The notes under the pieces were generated by a model. That model made no database searches. It was not told the origin of the DNA and worked only from the letters and a program-made list of their open reading frames with translations. From Lachnospiraceae bacterium (GTDB lineage: Bacteria; Bacillota; Clostridia; Lachnospirales; Lachnospiraceae), in assembly GCA_009774145.1 (NCBI GenBank), contig VSND01000038.1:1-41452 (forward strand): a stretch of DNA of 41,452 nucleotides, in the 5' to 3' direction. Within the stretch, counting starts at the first letter, position 1. Every line of letters begins with the position of its first letter. The position numbers and the translations under genes are program-made. Shown piece after piece: positions 16,809-24,409 of the stretch.

Positions 16809-17312
16809 ATGAAAGAAAAACTGACCAGAAAAGATGTGGAAAAGATCCAGGCGGAGATTGACCACCGCAAACTAATCCTTCGCCCCCAGATACTGGACGC
16901 GGTCCGGGAAGCCCGCGCCCAGGGGGATCTGAGTGAAAATTTTGAATATTACGCTGCAAAACGCGAAAACGGAACCAACAACAGCAGAATCCGTTATCTG
17001 GAGCGCATGCTGAAAAATGCAGTCATTATCGAAGACCATTCTTCTTCCGATGAAGTCGGACTGAATAAAGCCGTCACGGTCTACATCGAAGAGGATGACG
17101 AATGCGAGACCTATAAGATCGTCACCAGCATCCGCGGCAATTCCATGAAGAACCTGATCAGCATCGAATCCCCCCTCGGGAAGGCCCTGCTGCACCACCG
17201 CATCGGCGACAGGGTAACCATTCCGGTCAACGATACCTACAGCTATGACGTGGTCATCCGGAAGATTCAGGATACCGATGGAGAAGAGCATGACGATATC
17301 CGTGCATTTTGA
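16809..17312 (+). CDS. GreA/GreB family transcription elongation factor
   Basis: Binds the RNA polymerase secondary channel and promotes cleavage of backtracked RNA. The 167-residue protein has an N-terminal coiled coil with the acidic tip motif GDLSENFEYYAAK (about 38-50), followed by the NSRIRYLERML segment, and a C-terminal FKBP-like domain with SPLGKALLHHRIGD (about 120-133). It lies 37 bases after asnA. Whether this is the housekeeping GreA or an accessory paralogue cannot be decided from the window. Confidence 0.92.
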   Translation: MKEKLTRKDVEKIQAEIDHRKLILRPQILDAVREARAQGDLSENFEYYAAKRENGTNNSRIRYLERMLKNAVIIEDHSSSDEVGLNKAVTVYIEEDDECETYKIVTSIRGNSMKNLISIESPLGKALLHHRIGDRVTIPVNDTYSYDVVIRKIQDTDGEEHDDIRAF

Positions 17313-17353
17313 TCCGTAAAATATACAAATTCTCTTTTCTTTTTTCAATATTT

Positions 17354-17416
17354 TGGTACAATAATAACAGAAGCCATCTCGTGCCGTTGCCGGGTCAGGC
17401 AGCGGCATGAGACGGC
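17354..17416 (+). promoter_or_regulatory. Extended -10 promoter and strong leader hairpin of the sugar kinase gene
   Basis: TGGTACAAT (17354-17362) is an extended -10 without a good -35. It is followed at 17373-17416 by a long stem (arms about 19 bases, two internal mismatches, loop GGGTCA). No T-tract follows, so it is not an obvious terminator. Transcription from this promoter would carry the hairpin in the 5' leader. Confidence 0.5.
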
Positions 17417-17453
17417 GCAAATACTATCATAAAAAGAATCGGAGGCATATTCC

Positions 17454-18419
17454 ATGAAGACTTATGATGTCATCGCCTTGGGCGAATTACTGATCGACTT
17501 TACCCAGAATGGTCTCAGCGAACAGGGCAACGGACTGTTCGAAGCAAATCCCGGCGGCGCTCCGTGCAACGTCCTCTCCATGCTGAACAACCTCGGCAAA
17601 AAAACTGCCTTTATCGGCAAAGTCGGCAAAGACCAGTTCGGTATGACACTGAAGAAATCTCTTGAGGATTTGGGAATCGGCACGGAAAATCTGATGCTGG
17701 ATGATGAGATCCACACCACACTGGCACTGGTACATACCTTTGAAGACGGTGACCGTGATTTCTCCTTCTATCGGAATCCCGGTGCGGATATGATGCTCCG
17801 CGCAGACGAGCTGAAGGAAGAACTCATAAAGGACACCCGGCTTTTCCACTTTGGAACCCTTTCCATGACTCATAAGGGCGTAAGAGAAGCCACGGTGAAA
17901 GCAGTCACTCTGGCCAAGGAAGCCGGCGCTCTCATAAGCTTTGACCCCAATCTCCGGGAACCGTTGTGGGATTCTCTGGACCATGCAAAAGAGGAGATCC
18001 GCTGGGGCCTTGGAACATGTGATATTCTGAAAATCTCCGACAATGAGATCCAGTGGCTCACCGGCAGGAAAGACTTTACGGAAGGCGTCGCCGAGATCCG
18101 CAGAGAATTCCCGATCCCGCTGATCCTGGTATCCATGGGAAAAGACGGAAGCCGGGCATACTACAAGGACGGCTATGTGGAAGCAACCCCGTTCCTGCAG
18201 AAGAACACCATCGAAACCACCGGAGCCGGAGATACCTTCTGTGCATGTGTGATCAACTATGTGCTGGAGCACGGGCTTACAGACCTTACAGATGCACAGC
18301 TTCGTGAAATGCTGACCTTTGCCAATGCTGCCGCTTCCATCATCACCACAAGAAAAGGCGCTCTTCGGGTTATGCCGTCCAGACAGGAAGTACTGGATTT
18401 TCTTGACGCACAGGCATAA
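17454..18419 (+). CDS. PfkB family carbohydrate kinase, probably fructokinase
   Basis: ATP-dependent kinase of the ribokinase fold. The 321-residue protein has the N-terminal GELLIDF and NPGGAPCNV(L) motif (PfkB signature 1), the GDRDFSFYRNPGADMML lid region typical of fructokinases (ScrK type), the FDPNLREPLW segment, and the anion-hole/catalytic-base motif ETTGAGDTFCA (signature 2, catalytic Asp). GGAGG lies upstream of the ATG. No sugar transporter or sucrose hydrolase is adjacent, so fructose as substrate rests on family resemblance. Confidence 0.9.
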   Translation: MKTYDVIALGELLIDFTQNGLSEQGNGLFEANPGGAPCNVLSMLNNLGKKTAFIGKVGKDQFGMTLKKSLEDLGIGTENLMLDDEIHTTLALVHTFEDGDRDFSFYRNPGADMMLRADELKEELIKDTRLFHFGTLSMTHKGVREATVKAVTLAKEAGALISFDPNLREPLWDSLDHAKEEIRWGLGTCDILKISDNEIQWLTGRKDFTEGVAEIRREFPIPLILVSMGKDGSRAYYKDGYVEATPFLQKNTIETTGAGDTFCACVINYVLEHGLTDLTDAQLREMLTFANAAASIITTRKGALRVMPSRQEVLDFLDAQA

Positions 18420-18519
18420 ATCCGTTAAAATGTCAGGAACAGATCAGAACCCGCATCCGGTTCAGCGGATGAAGGATTCTGCGTAACCGATGTAACATCA
18501 GAAACAGGAGGAAATGAGT

Positions 18520-18876
18520 ATGGACTTATTTGATAAGGTTAATGAAATCGCCAAATCGGCAGTGTCGAAAACAGGCGAAGTTCTGGAAGAGACCCGTCTG
18601 AAAACGCAGATCGTAAACGACGAAAAATCCATCCGGGAACTGCAGGCAAAAATCGGAGCTTTTTACTACAAAAAATTTGCTGCGGGTGAAGCAGTGGAAG
18701 AAGAAGTGGCTGAATTCTGCACTGCCATCTCCGTCCATCTGGCAAATATTGATGAGAAAAAGGCTGCCTTGAACGCCGGAAAACGAAATGTCCCGGAAAA
18801 GGAAGAGATCCGCTCAGATGACATCATTGAGATGGAAGTCGAGACCTGCGAAGAGGATGAGGAACCATTCGTATAA
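18520..18876 (+). CDS. Small acidic coiled-coil protein, unknown function
   Basis: I do not recognise a named family. The 118 residues begin with MDLFDKVNEIAKSAVSKTGE, then a predicted coiled coil (about 25-95) and a very acidic tail (EMEVETCEEDEEPFV). There is no signal peptide or membrane segment. The ATG at 18520 is chosen over 18514, because AGGAGG is 8 bases before it and only 2 before the earlier one. It follows the sugar kinase by 100 bases that hold a small hairpin (arms with CATCCG/CGGATG) and ends at a strong terminator. Similar short proteins often accompany zinc-ribbon proteins in Lachnospiraceae, but no zinc ribbon is seen here. Confidence 0.75.
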   Translation: MDLFDKVNEIAKSAVSKTGEVLEETRLKTQIVNDEKSIRELQAKIGAFYYKKFAAGEAVEEEVAEFCTAISVHLANIDEKKAALNAGKRNVPEKEEIRSDDIIEMEVETCEEDEEPFV

Positions 18877-18901
18877 CAATCCTGTTCTCAGGCAGAAGCA
18901 T

Positions 18902-18966
18902 CAGAACAGCCCAAAAACCGGGCTCCCGTTTTGCGTCAGGAGCCTGGTTTTTGGGCTGTTTCTGTA
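18902..18966. terminator. Strong bidirectional terminator
   Basis: A near-perfect inverted repeat of about 22 bases per arm (AACAGCCCAAAAACC.GGCTCC with its complement) separates the plus-strand coiled-coil gene from the convergent ABC exporter. A-rich and T-rich stretches within and after the arms allow termination in both directions. Confidence 0.88.
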
Positions 18967-19041
18967 TTTTGCAGGATCATTCCGCCGTATTCGGCCGTCA
19001 CTTTCCTGTTTTATTATTTCTGCTTCATTATTCCTGTTTCA

Positions 19042-20841
19042 TCATTTGATTTTCTCCGCCATATGATAGAGGCGGTGATAGATCCCTTCCAGCTTCAGCA
19101 GTTCCTCATGATTTCCTTCTTCCACAATCCCGTTCTCTGTCAGCACCAGGATACGGTCAGAACTGCGGATGCTGGACAGCCGGTGCGCAATGGTCAGGGT
19201 CGTGCGTCCCTCCGAGAGCCTGCCAAGAGACTCCGCCACCGCATATTCACTCTCGTTATCCAGCGCTGAGGTGGCCTCATCCAGGATAATAATGGGCGGA
19301 TTTTTCAAAAAGACACGGGCGATGCTGATCCGCTGCTTCTGCCCGCCGGACAGCTTGACGCCCCGCTCTCCAATATAAGTGTCATATCCGTCCTTCAGAT
19401 TCATGATAAAGTCATGGGCCCCTGCTTCCTTTGCCGCCTCCAGGACTTCTTCCCTGCCGGCATCCAGACGGCCATAGGCGATATTTTCATAGACCGTGCC
19501 GGAAAACAGATAGACTTCCTGCTGTACGATACCGATCCTTTTCCGAAGACTCTTCAACGTATACTGCTTGATGTCCTTTCCATCCAGAAGAATCCTGCCC
19601 TCTGTCACATCGTAAAACCGCGGGATCAGGTTGCAGAGGGTGGTTTTGCCGCCCCCGGAAGGCCCTACAATTGCCACTTTCTCTCCCGGACGGATCGAAA
19701 GATTCAGATCATGGAACACCTCATTGTGATCGTCGGAATATTCAAAAGTCACATTTTCAAATGTAATGTCACCTTTTACCGTATCCAGCGGTACCGCACC
19801 CGGCTCATCGAAAATCTCAATATCCGCGTCCATGATCTGCAGGAAACGTTCGATTCCGGTCATGCCTCTCTGAAACTGCTCGGCGAATTCGATGATCCGG
19901 CGGATCGTCGCAATCAGCGTGGACACATACATGGTATATGCCACCAGATCCCCGGGAGCAATCTTTCCCTTTACAAGAAACAGACCGCCCGCCAGAATGA
20001 CCGTCAGATACATCAGACCGTCAAAGCTTCTGGTCGTCGTCTGAAATGCCCCCATATAACGGTATCCGATCTTTTTCAGCCGGAAAAATTCCTGATTATC
20101 CGCCTCAAACTTCTCTTCTTCCCGCTGTTCATTGGTAAATGCCTTTACCACCTTATGTCCCAGCAGACTGTCCTCGATGCGGGCGTTCAGCTCTCCGATC
20201 TGCTGCCGCTGTCTCCGAAATGCTGCCTTTACCTTTGCATTCAGAGAAGTACAGACCGCCAGCATCAGCGGAATACAGCAGAAAACGATCAGCGTCAGTG
20301 CAAGACTGGTCTGCGCAAGAATCAGAAAAGATACCAGAATCTTAATGCCTGCAATAAAAAATTCCTCCGGGCAGTGATGCGCAAATTCCGTCACGTCAAA
20401 CAGGTCATTGGTAATCCGCCCCATAATCTGCCCGACCTTGGTATTGTTATAATAGGTATTGGACAGTTTCTGCAGATGATGATACGCTGCCCTTCGCATA
20501 TCCGTCTCTATATGGGTACCCATTACATGTCCGGTGTACGCCATGTAAAAATTGGCCAGACTGTCCACAATCCGCAGTGCAAAATACAGGGAAGACAGCT
20601 TCAGAACCAGCTCCGCTGTCAGCGCTGCCGGATTGCTGCTCCCCGTATTGGTAATATAGCGGATGATCAGCGGAAGCACCATCTCGCAGATCGTCGTCAG
20701 GGCCGCACAGCCCAGATCCTTCAGCAAAACCGGAAGATACGGTCTGTAATAAGGAAGAAAACGTTTCAGAAGTTCTTTGCTTTCATATTCTCTCTCATTC
20801 ACCTTTTTCTCTGCCTGCTCCTTTTCCGTATTTTCTTCCAT
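19042..20841 (-). CDS. ABC transporter, fused permease/ATP-binding exporter
   Basis: Half-size exporter (MsbA/LmrA/MDR class) that would act as a homo- or heterodimer in the cytoplasmic membrane. The 599 residues give an N-terminal six-helix transmembrane domain (about 30-320) and an ATPase domain (about 350-590) with GPSGGGKTT, Q-loop IVQQEVYLFSGTV, LSGGQKQR, IIILDEATSALD and IAHRLSS. All catalytic residues are present, including the Glu after Walker B, so a homodimer could work. The start is uncertain: neither the ATG at 20841 nor a GTG at 20871 has a clear ribosome binding site; I prefer 20841, which leaves a 14-bp palindrome just upstream. The substrate is unknown. Confidence 0.9.
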   Translation of the reverse strand: MEENTEKEQAEKKVNEREYESKELLKRFLPYYRPYLPVLLKDLGCAALTTICEMVLPLIIRYITNTGSSNPAALTAELVLKLSSLYFALRIVDSLANFYMAYTGHVMGTHIETDMRRAAYHHLQKLSNTYYNNTKVGQIMGRITNDLFDVTEFAHHCPEEFFIAGIKILVSFLILAQTSLALTLIVFCCIPLMLAVCTSLNAKVKAAFRRQRQQIGELNARIEDSLLGHKVVKAFTNEQREEEKFEADNQEFFRLKKIGYRYMGAFQTTTRSFDGLMYLTVILAGGLFLVKGKIAPGDLVAYTMYVSTLIATIRRIIEFAEQFQRGMTGIERFLQIMDADIEIFDEPGAVPLDTVKGDITFENVTFEYSDDHNEVFHDLNLSIRPGEKVAIVGPSGGGKTTLCNLIPRFYDVTEGRILLDGKDIKQYTLKSLRKRIGIVQQEVYLFSGTVYENIAYGRLDAGREEVLEAAKEAGAHDFIMNLKDGYDTYIGERGVKLSGGQKQRISIARVFLKNPPIIILDEATSALDNESEYAVAESLGRLSEGRTTLTIAHRLSSIRSSDRILVLTENGIVEEGNHEELLKLEGIYHRLYHMAEKIK

Positions 20842-20853
20842 TGTACCACGCAA

Positions 20854-20867
20854 TGATAAATTTATCA
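20854..20867. promoter_or_regulatory. 14-bp palindrome TGATAAATTTATCA upstream of the ABC exporter
   Basis: A perfect palindrome 13-26 bases before the exporter ATG and about 115 bases downstream of its promoter. It fits an operator for a dimeric repressor, or a leader hairpin that affects translation. No regulator gene is adjacent. Confidence 0.5.
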
Positions 20868-20989
20868 CCAATTATATATTTTGAAAGTTCTGTCGGCATA
20901 TACTGGCCTGCAGAACTCAGACACTCCGCTTTCATAAAATCTTATCAGGAATTCCAATCATATTTCCGGTTCTCCTGTATCTGGCTGTC

Positions 20990-21018
20990 ATTTTATTTTT
21001 TCCTTCCTTTTTTGTCAA
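20990..21018 (-). promoter_or_regulatory. Sigma-A promoter for ABC exporter
   Basis: Minus strand TTGACA (21013-21018), 17-base purine-rich spacer and TAAAAT (20990-20995). It gives an exporter leader of about 140 bases. Confidence 0.8.
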
Positions 21019-21104
21019 TATTTCCCCCAAAATCCATATGCTAATATCAAAACCGGAGCTGCGAAGCCCGCAGTCTCCCCTGTCCATAGAAGGAGGAAAT
21101 GCAC

Positions 21105-21875
21105 ATGACTCCACTTTTGGAGGTCAGCCATGTCTGTTACTCATACCATACGCTCTCCGGTGAGACGCTGGCACTGTCCGACCTTACCTTTGCTGTCGAT
21201 GAAGGCGAGTTCCTCGTCATCGTCGGTCCCAGCGGCTGCGGCAAAAGCACGCTTTTGTCCCTGATCTCCGGACTGATTCCTGCGGAAGAGGGAACGATCC
21301 GCCTTGGTCAGACGCCTCTTACCAGACACCGAACCAACATCGGATATATGCTCCAGAAAGATCATCTCTTTGAATGGCGGACCGTCTACCGCAACGTCCT
21401 GCTGGGACTGGAGATACAGAAAAAAGAAACACCCGAAAATCTGGCGCATGTGGAACAGCTGCTCCATGACTATGGACTGACTGCCTTTAAGAGCGCACGT
21501 CCCTCCGAGCTGTCCGGCGGCATGAGACAGCGCGCCGCCCTGATCCGGACGCTTGCCCTGAACCCGGATCTGCTGCTGCTGGACGAACCCTTTTCCGCTC
21601 TGGATTACCAGACAAGACTCAATGTCTGTGATGATGTGTACTCCATCATCAAAAAAGAAAAAAAGACCGCCATACTGGTCACCCACGACCTGTCAGAGGC
21701 CATCAGTATGGCAGACCGAATCCTGATTCTGTCCAGACGCCCTGCACGGATCTGCCGAATACTGCCGGTCCGTTTTGCAGACCCGGATCTGACTCCCATG
21801 CAGCGGCGGCAGGCGCCGGAATTCAAAGATTATTTTAATGAAATCTGGAAGGAGCTGAACGAACATGGACAATGA
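21105..21875 (+). CDS. ABC importer ATP-binding protein, nitrate/sulfonate/taurine/pyrimidine class (SsuB/TauB-like)
   Basis: ATPase of an SsuABC/TauABC/ThiXYZ-type importer. Of 256 residues: Walker A GPSGCGKST, Q-loop YMLQKDHLFEWRTV, signature LSGGMRQR, Walker B LLLLDEPFSALD and H-loop VTHDLSEA, followed by the class-typical ILSRRPARI. The second ATG (21105) is used because AGGAGG is 8 bases before it; the ATG at 21099 is only 2 bases away. It overlaps the permease gene by 11 bases. No substrate-binding protein gene is in the window, so the ligand (sulfonate, thiamine precursor, riboflavin or other) is open. Confidence 0.93.
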   Translation: MTPLLEVSHVCYSYHTLSGETLALSDLTFAVDEGEFLVIVGPSGCGKSTLLSLISGLIPAEEGTIRLGQTPLTRHRTNIGYMLQKDHLFEWRTVYRNVLLGLEIQKKETPENLAHVEQLLHDYGLTAFKSARPSELSGGMRQRAALIRTLALNPDLLLLDEPFSALDYQTRLNVCDDVYSIIKKEKKTAILVTHDLSEAISMADRILILSRRPARICRILPVRFADPDLTPMQRRQAPEFKDYFNEIWKELNEHGQ

Positions 21876-22674
21876 ACACGTATCCCCTCGTCAGGAGGAA
21901 TATATCAAAAATCACAGGCGGCATCATCATCTGGTCGCTCTCTGTCGATTCCTGGCCTTTTTCCTTTTTCTTGTCCTGTGGGAAGTAAGTACGGCTCTTC
22001 ACTGGATTGATGCCTTTATCTTCAGCAGCCCCAGCCGGATCCTTCAGACCATGACAGACATGAGCAAAGATTATTCCATCTTCCGCCACACAGGGATCAC
22101 CCTGTATGAGACGTTACTGAGTTTTGCTCTGGTCGTTCTGGTCAGCTTTCTGACCGCCACGGTCCTCTGGTTCTCCGGTACACTCTCGGAGATCCTGGAA
22201 CCCTGGCTCGTCATCCTGAACAGTCTGCCCAAATCCGCCCTGGCGCCGTTGCTGATCGTCTGGCTGGGCGCCAATACCCGGACCATCATCGTCGCCGGCA
22301 TGTCCGTCGCCGTCTTCGGCAGTATCATCAGCATGTATACTGCCTTCCGGGACACGGACGAGGAAAAGATCAAGCTGATCTACACCCTGGGCGGCAGCCG
22401 CCTGCAGGTGCTGAAAGATGTGGTAATCCCCTCCAGCCTGCCCTCCATCATCAGCATCCTGAAAGTCAACATCGGGCTCTGTCTGGTAGGCGTCATTATC
22501 GGAGAGTTCCTTGCCGCAAGGGAGGGACTTGGCTACCTCATCATCTACGCAAGCCAGATCTTCAAGCTCAACTATCTGATTACCGCACTGATTATCCTGT
22601 GCATCATCGCTTTCTGCCTCTATCAGGGAATCCAGAAGCTGGAACACCAGATCAGAAAAACGCGGCGTCTTTAG
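21865..22674 (+). CDS. ABC importer permease (SsuC/TauC-like)
   Basis: Inner membrane permease of the BPD_transp_1 family partnering the ATPase encoded directly upstream (11-base overlap). The 269 residues show about six membrane helices, the first at 24-44 (HLVALCRFLAFFLFLVLW). The cytoplasmic EAA loop is visible as EEKIKLIYTLGGSRLQVLKDVVIPSSLP, matching the pattern of this class. The PKSALAPLLIVWLG segment is also typical. The stop codon lies inside a hairpin and overlaps the stop of the convergent HD-domain gene by 4 bases. Confidence 0.93.
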   Translation: MDNEHVSPRQEEYIKNHRRHHHLVALCRFLAFFLFLVLWEVSTALHWIDAFIFSSPSRILQTMTDMSKDYSIFRHTGITLYETLLSFALVVLVSFLTATVLWFSGTLSEILEPWLVILNSLPKSALAPLLIVWLGANTRTIIVAGMSVAVFGSIISMYTAFRDTDEEKIKLIYTLGGSRLQVLKDVVIPSSLPSIISILKVNIGLCLVGVIIGEFLAAREGLGYLIIYASQIFKLNYLITALIILCIIAFCLYQGIQKLEHQIRKTRRL

Positions 22675-22690
22675 AGTCGCCGCGTTTCCT
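22656..22690. terminator. Shared terminator hairpin at overlapping convergent stops
   Basis: AAACGCGGCG (22658-22667) pairs perfectly with CGCCGCGTTT (22678-22687). The loop holds the stop codons of both the permease (plus) and the HD-domain gene (minus). A-rich and T-rich flanks allow bidirectional termination. Confidence 0.75.
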
Positions 22691-23387
22691 GACAGATCGA
22701 CTCCAGCAGAGCCGTCCCGGTCTGTGTCTGAAACAGCTTCTCCTTTGTATTCCGAATATTGGCTGCAGAATAACCGGATTCTTCCGCATTGACCAGATAA
22801 TCTGCCTCCAGAAGAATCTGATAATCGATCCCGTCAATCTGATCAACTGTATGATGATGCCCCACCAGAAAACACACTCGCCGGATCATTTCCTTTGGCA
22901 GTCCTGTATCCTGTAAAAATTCCTCTGTCAGAGCCGGTCCCTCCCGTTCCTGATATTTGCCATTGGTATTCCCGTATTTCTCCCGACACAGGGGACAGGC
23001 AATGTCATGAACGATCGCTGCAATCTCCACAACCCGCTGATGATACGGGGATACCTTTTCGCATTCTCCGATGGTCTTTGCACAGGCGTACACCTTCAGA
23101 AAATGCTGAATGTCATGAAGATTCCCTCTGGAATATTCAATCATCTTCACCATGATCTCTGATATGGTCATTTCTTTTCCTGATGTATCCATGATCTGCT
23201 CCTCCAACTGCTGATGCTCTGCTCTGTCTATCCGCAGGTATTCCAGATTTTTCTCATATTTTTTCTGCTCCGAACCTTCATGTAAAAATGTGGCGCAAAA
23301 CAGATCGTCGTTATCTTCCGCATTCCCCTGCAGTTGAAATGCATACTCCCTCAGTGCTTCAAATTCCTTCGCCATATCAATCTTCAT
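22671..23387 (-). CDS. HD-domain protein
   Basis: Predicted metal-dependent phosphohydrolase; substrate unknown. The 238 residues split into an N-terminal ~75-residue helical region of no known family (MAKEFEALREYAFQL...) and an HD domain from about 78: HDIQHFLKVYACA, VVEIAAIVHDIACPLC (the HD doublet), then VGHHHTV and LLEADYLVNAEE (distal Asp). Cys residues in IACPLCREKYG are unusual beside the HD motif. The ATG at 23387 overlaps the upstream 325-residue protein gene by 11 bases with GAGG only 3 bases before it; a second ATG at 23375 exists. It is the last gene of a six-gene minus-strand cluster. Confidence 0.85.
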   Translation of the reverse strand: MKIDMAKEFEALREYAFQLQGNAEDNDDLFCATFLHEGSEQKKYEKNLEYLRIDRAEHQQLEEQIMDTSGKEMTISEIMVKMIEYSRGNLHDIQHFLKVYACAKTIGECEKVSPYHQRVVEIAAIVHDIACPLCREKYGNTNGKYQEREGPALTEEFLQDTGLPKEMIRRVCFLVGHHHTVDQIDGIDYQILLEADYLVNAEESGYSAANIRNTKEKLFQTQTGTALLESICQETRRL

Positions 23388-24354
23388 CTACCTCAATATC
23401 CCAGCCATGTCCTCCCAGCAAATCGTCTGCCGCACCAAAAGATACGGTGACGGCAATGTCCGGTTCATCTTCCTCATCTGTTACATCTATCTCCATAGAT
23501 ATACATTCACAAACCAGCAGTTTTTCCAGAAAGTCAGCTTCTGTTACCGGCAGTCTGATCTCTGTGGAATCACTCCATACATAATGGTCTGCAGCTGCAT
23601 CATTCAGCCGGTTCTCCAGATAGCACTGTACCATATCCAAAGGATTACACTGCATCAGTTCCTCTATGATCCTGTCCTTATTTTCTGCTATGTACTCCAC
23701 CCTGTCATTGATCCGTTCGATATTCTCTTTTATATATTTCAGCGCATTCCTGATATAACGTTTTTCATTTCCCCTGTCTTCGTCAAGTTCGACGCACAGC
23801 ACAAGCGCAGTGTCCCGCCCCCAGAGATTGATTTCTGCCGTAATCTCATCTGCAGCGACAGCTTTGAAATCCTTTATTTTTAATCTGATTCTCTGTTCCA
23901 TTTTTTTAATTATATCAGATACTTCTTCCAGAGAGTATCTGTTTCCATAAAAGTCTTCCACGATATATTTTTTCCGGTTTTCCTCTTTATCAAAAAATCG
24001 AATAAATTCAGAATGACTGGAAATCTTAATCCCTTCCAGGATATGGTTGTGCCAGAAAACACCCGCTTTTACAATTGTAATAAACTGTTTTTTGTATTGC
24101 CAGTCGCTGACCGGTGGTGTATAGTAGTATCTCAGACCATTTAGATACCCCTCCATAATATATTCTGCCAATTCTTCGTTAACAATTTCACCATCAATTT
24201 CAGCACAAAAACGATAAAAGCCTGGTGGATCTGTAATATCTGGAGCACAATTTTCGCTCCAGTATTTTTTGAGCCTTTCTATTTCCTCTTTTTTACTTCT
24301 GTCAACTATATAAAATCCGGATATATTAAAACCTGGGTTCTCATTTTTATCCAT
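23377..24354 (-). CDS. Conserved protein of unknown function (325 aa)
   Basis: I do not recognise a firm family. The C-terminal ~85 residues (from about LDMVQCYLENRLND to the end, with a GHGWDIEVDED finish) recall DUF2262/DUF2004-type domains, which end in a short G-H-x-hydrophobic strand; this is a weak resemblance. The N-terminal part starts with NPGFNISGFYIVDRSKKEEI and has an internal IEE-rich helix. It is soluble, acidic, and has no signal peptide. The ATG at 24354 has GGGAGG 9 bases upstream, while 24363 would be too close. It is wedged between the LysM protein gene and the HD-domain gene, with overlap to the latter. Confidence 0.7.
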   Translation of the reverse strand: MDKNENPGFNISGFYIVDRSKKEEIERLKKYWSENCAPDITDPPGFYRFCAEIDGEIVNEELAEYIMEGYLNGLRYYYTPPVSDWQYKKQFITIVKAGVFWHNHILEGIKISSHSEFIRFFDKEENRKKYIVEDFYGNRYSLEEVSDIIKKMEQRIRLKIKDFKAVAADEITAEINLWGRDTALVLCVELDEDRGNEKRYIRNALKYIKENIERINDRVEYIAENKDRIIEELMQCNPLDMVQCYLENRLNDAAADHYVWSDSTEIRLPVTEADFLEKLLVCECISMEIDVTDEEDEPDIAVTVSFGAADDLLGGHGWDIEVDED

Positions 24355-24409
24355 GAATTTCATCCTCCCTGAAATAATTTTTTAACCGAGGCTCCTGAAC
24401 TTCGAACAA

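Noticed and set aside
19414..20856. 480-codon plus-strand open frame
   Set aside because: Antisense to the ABC exporter, which has all ATPase motifs in the correct frame.
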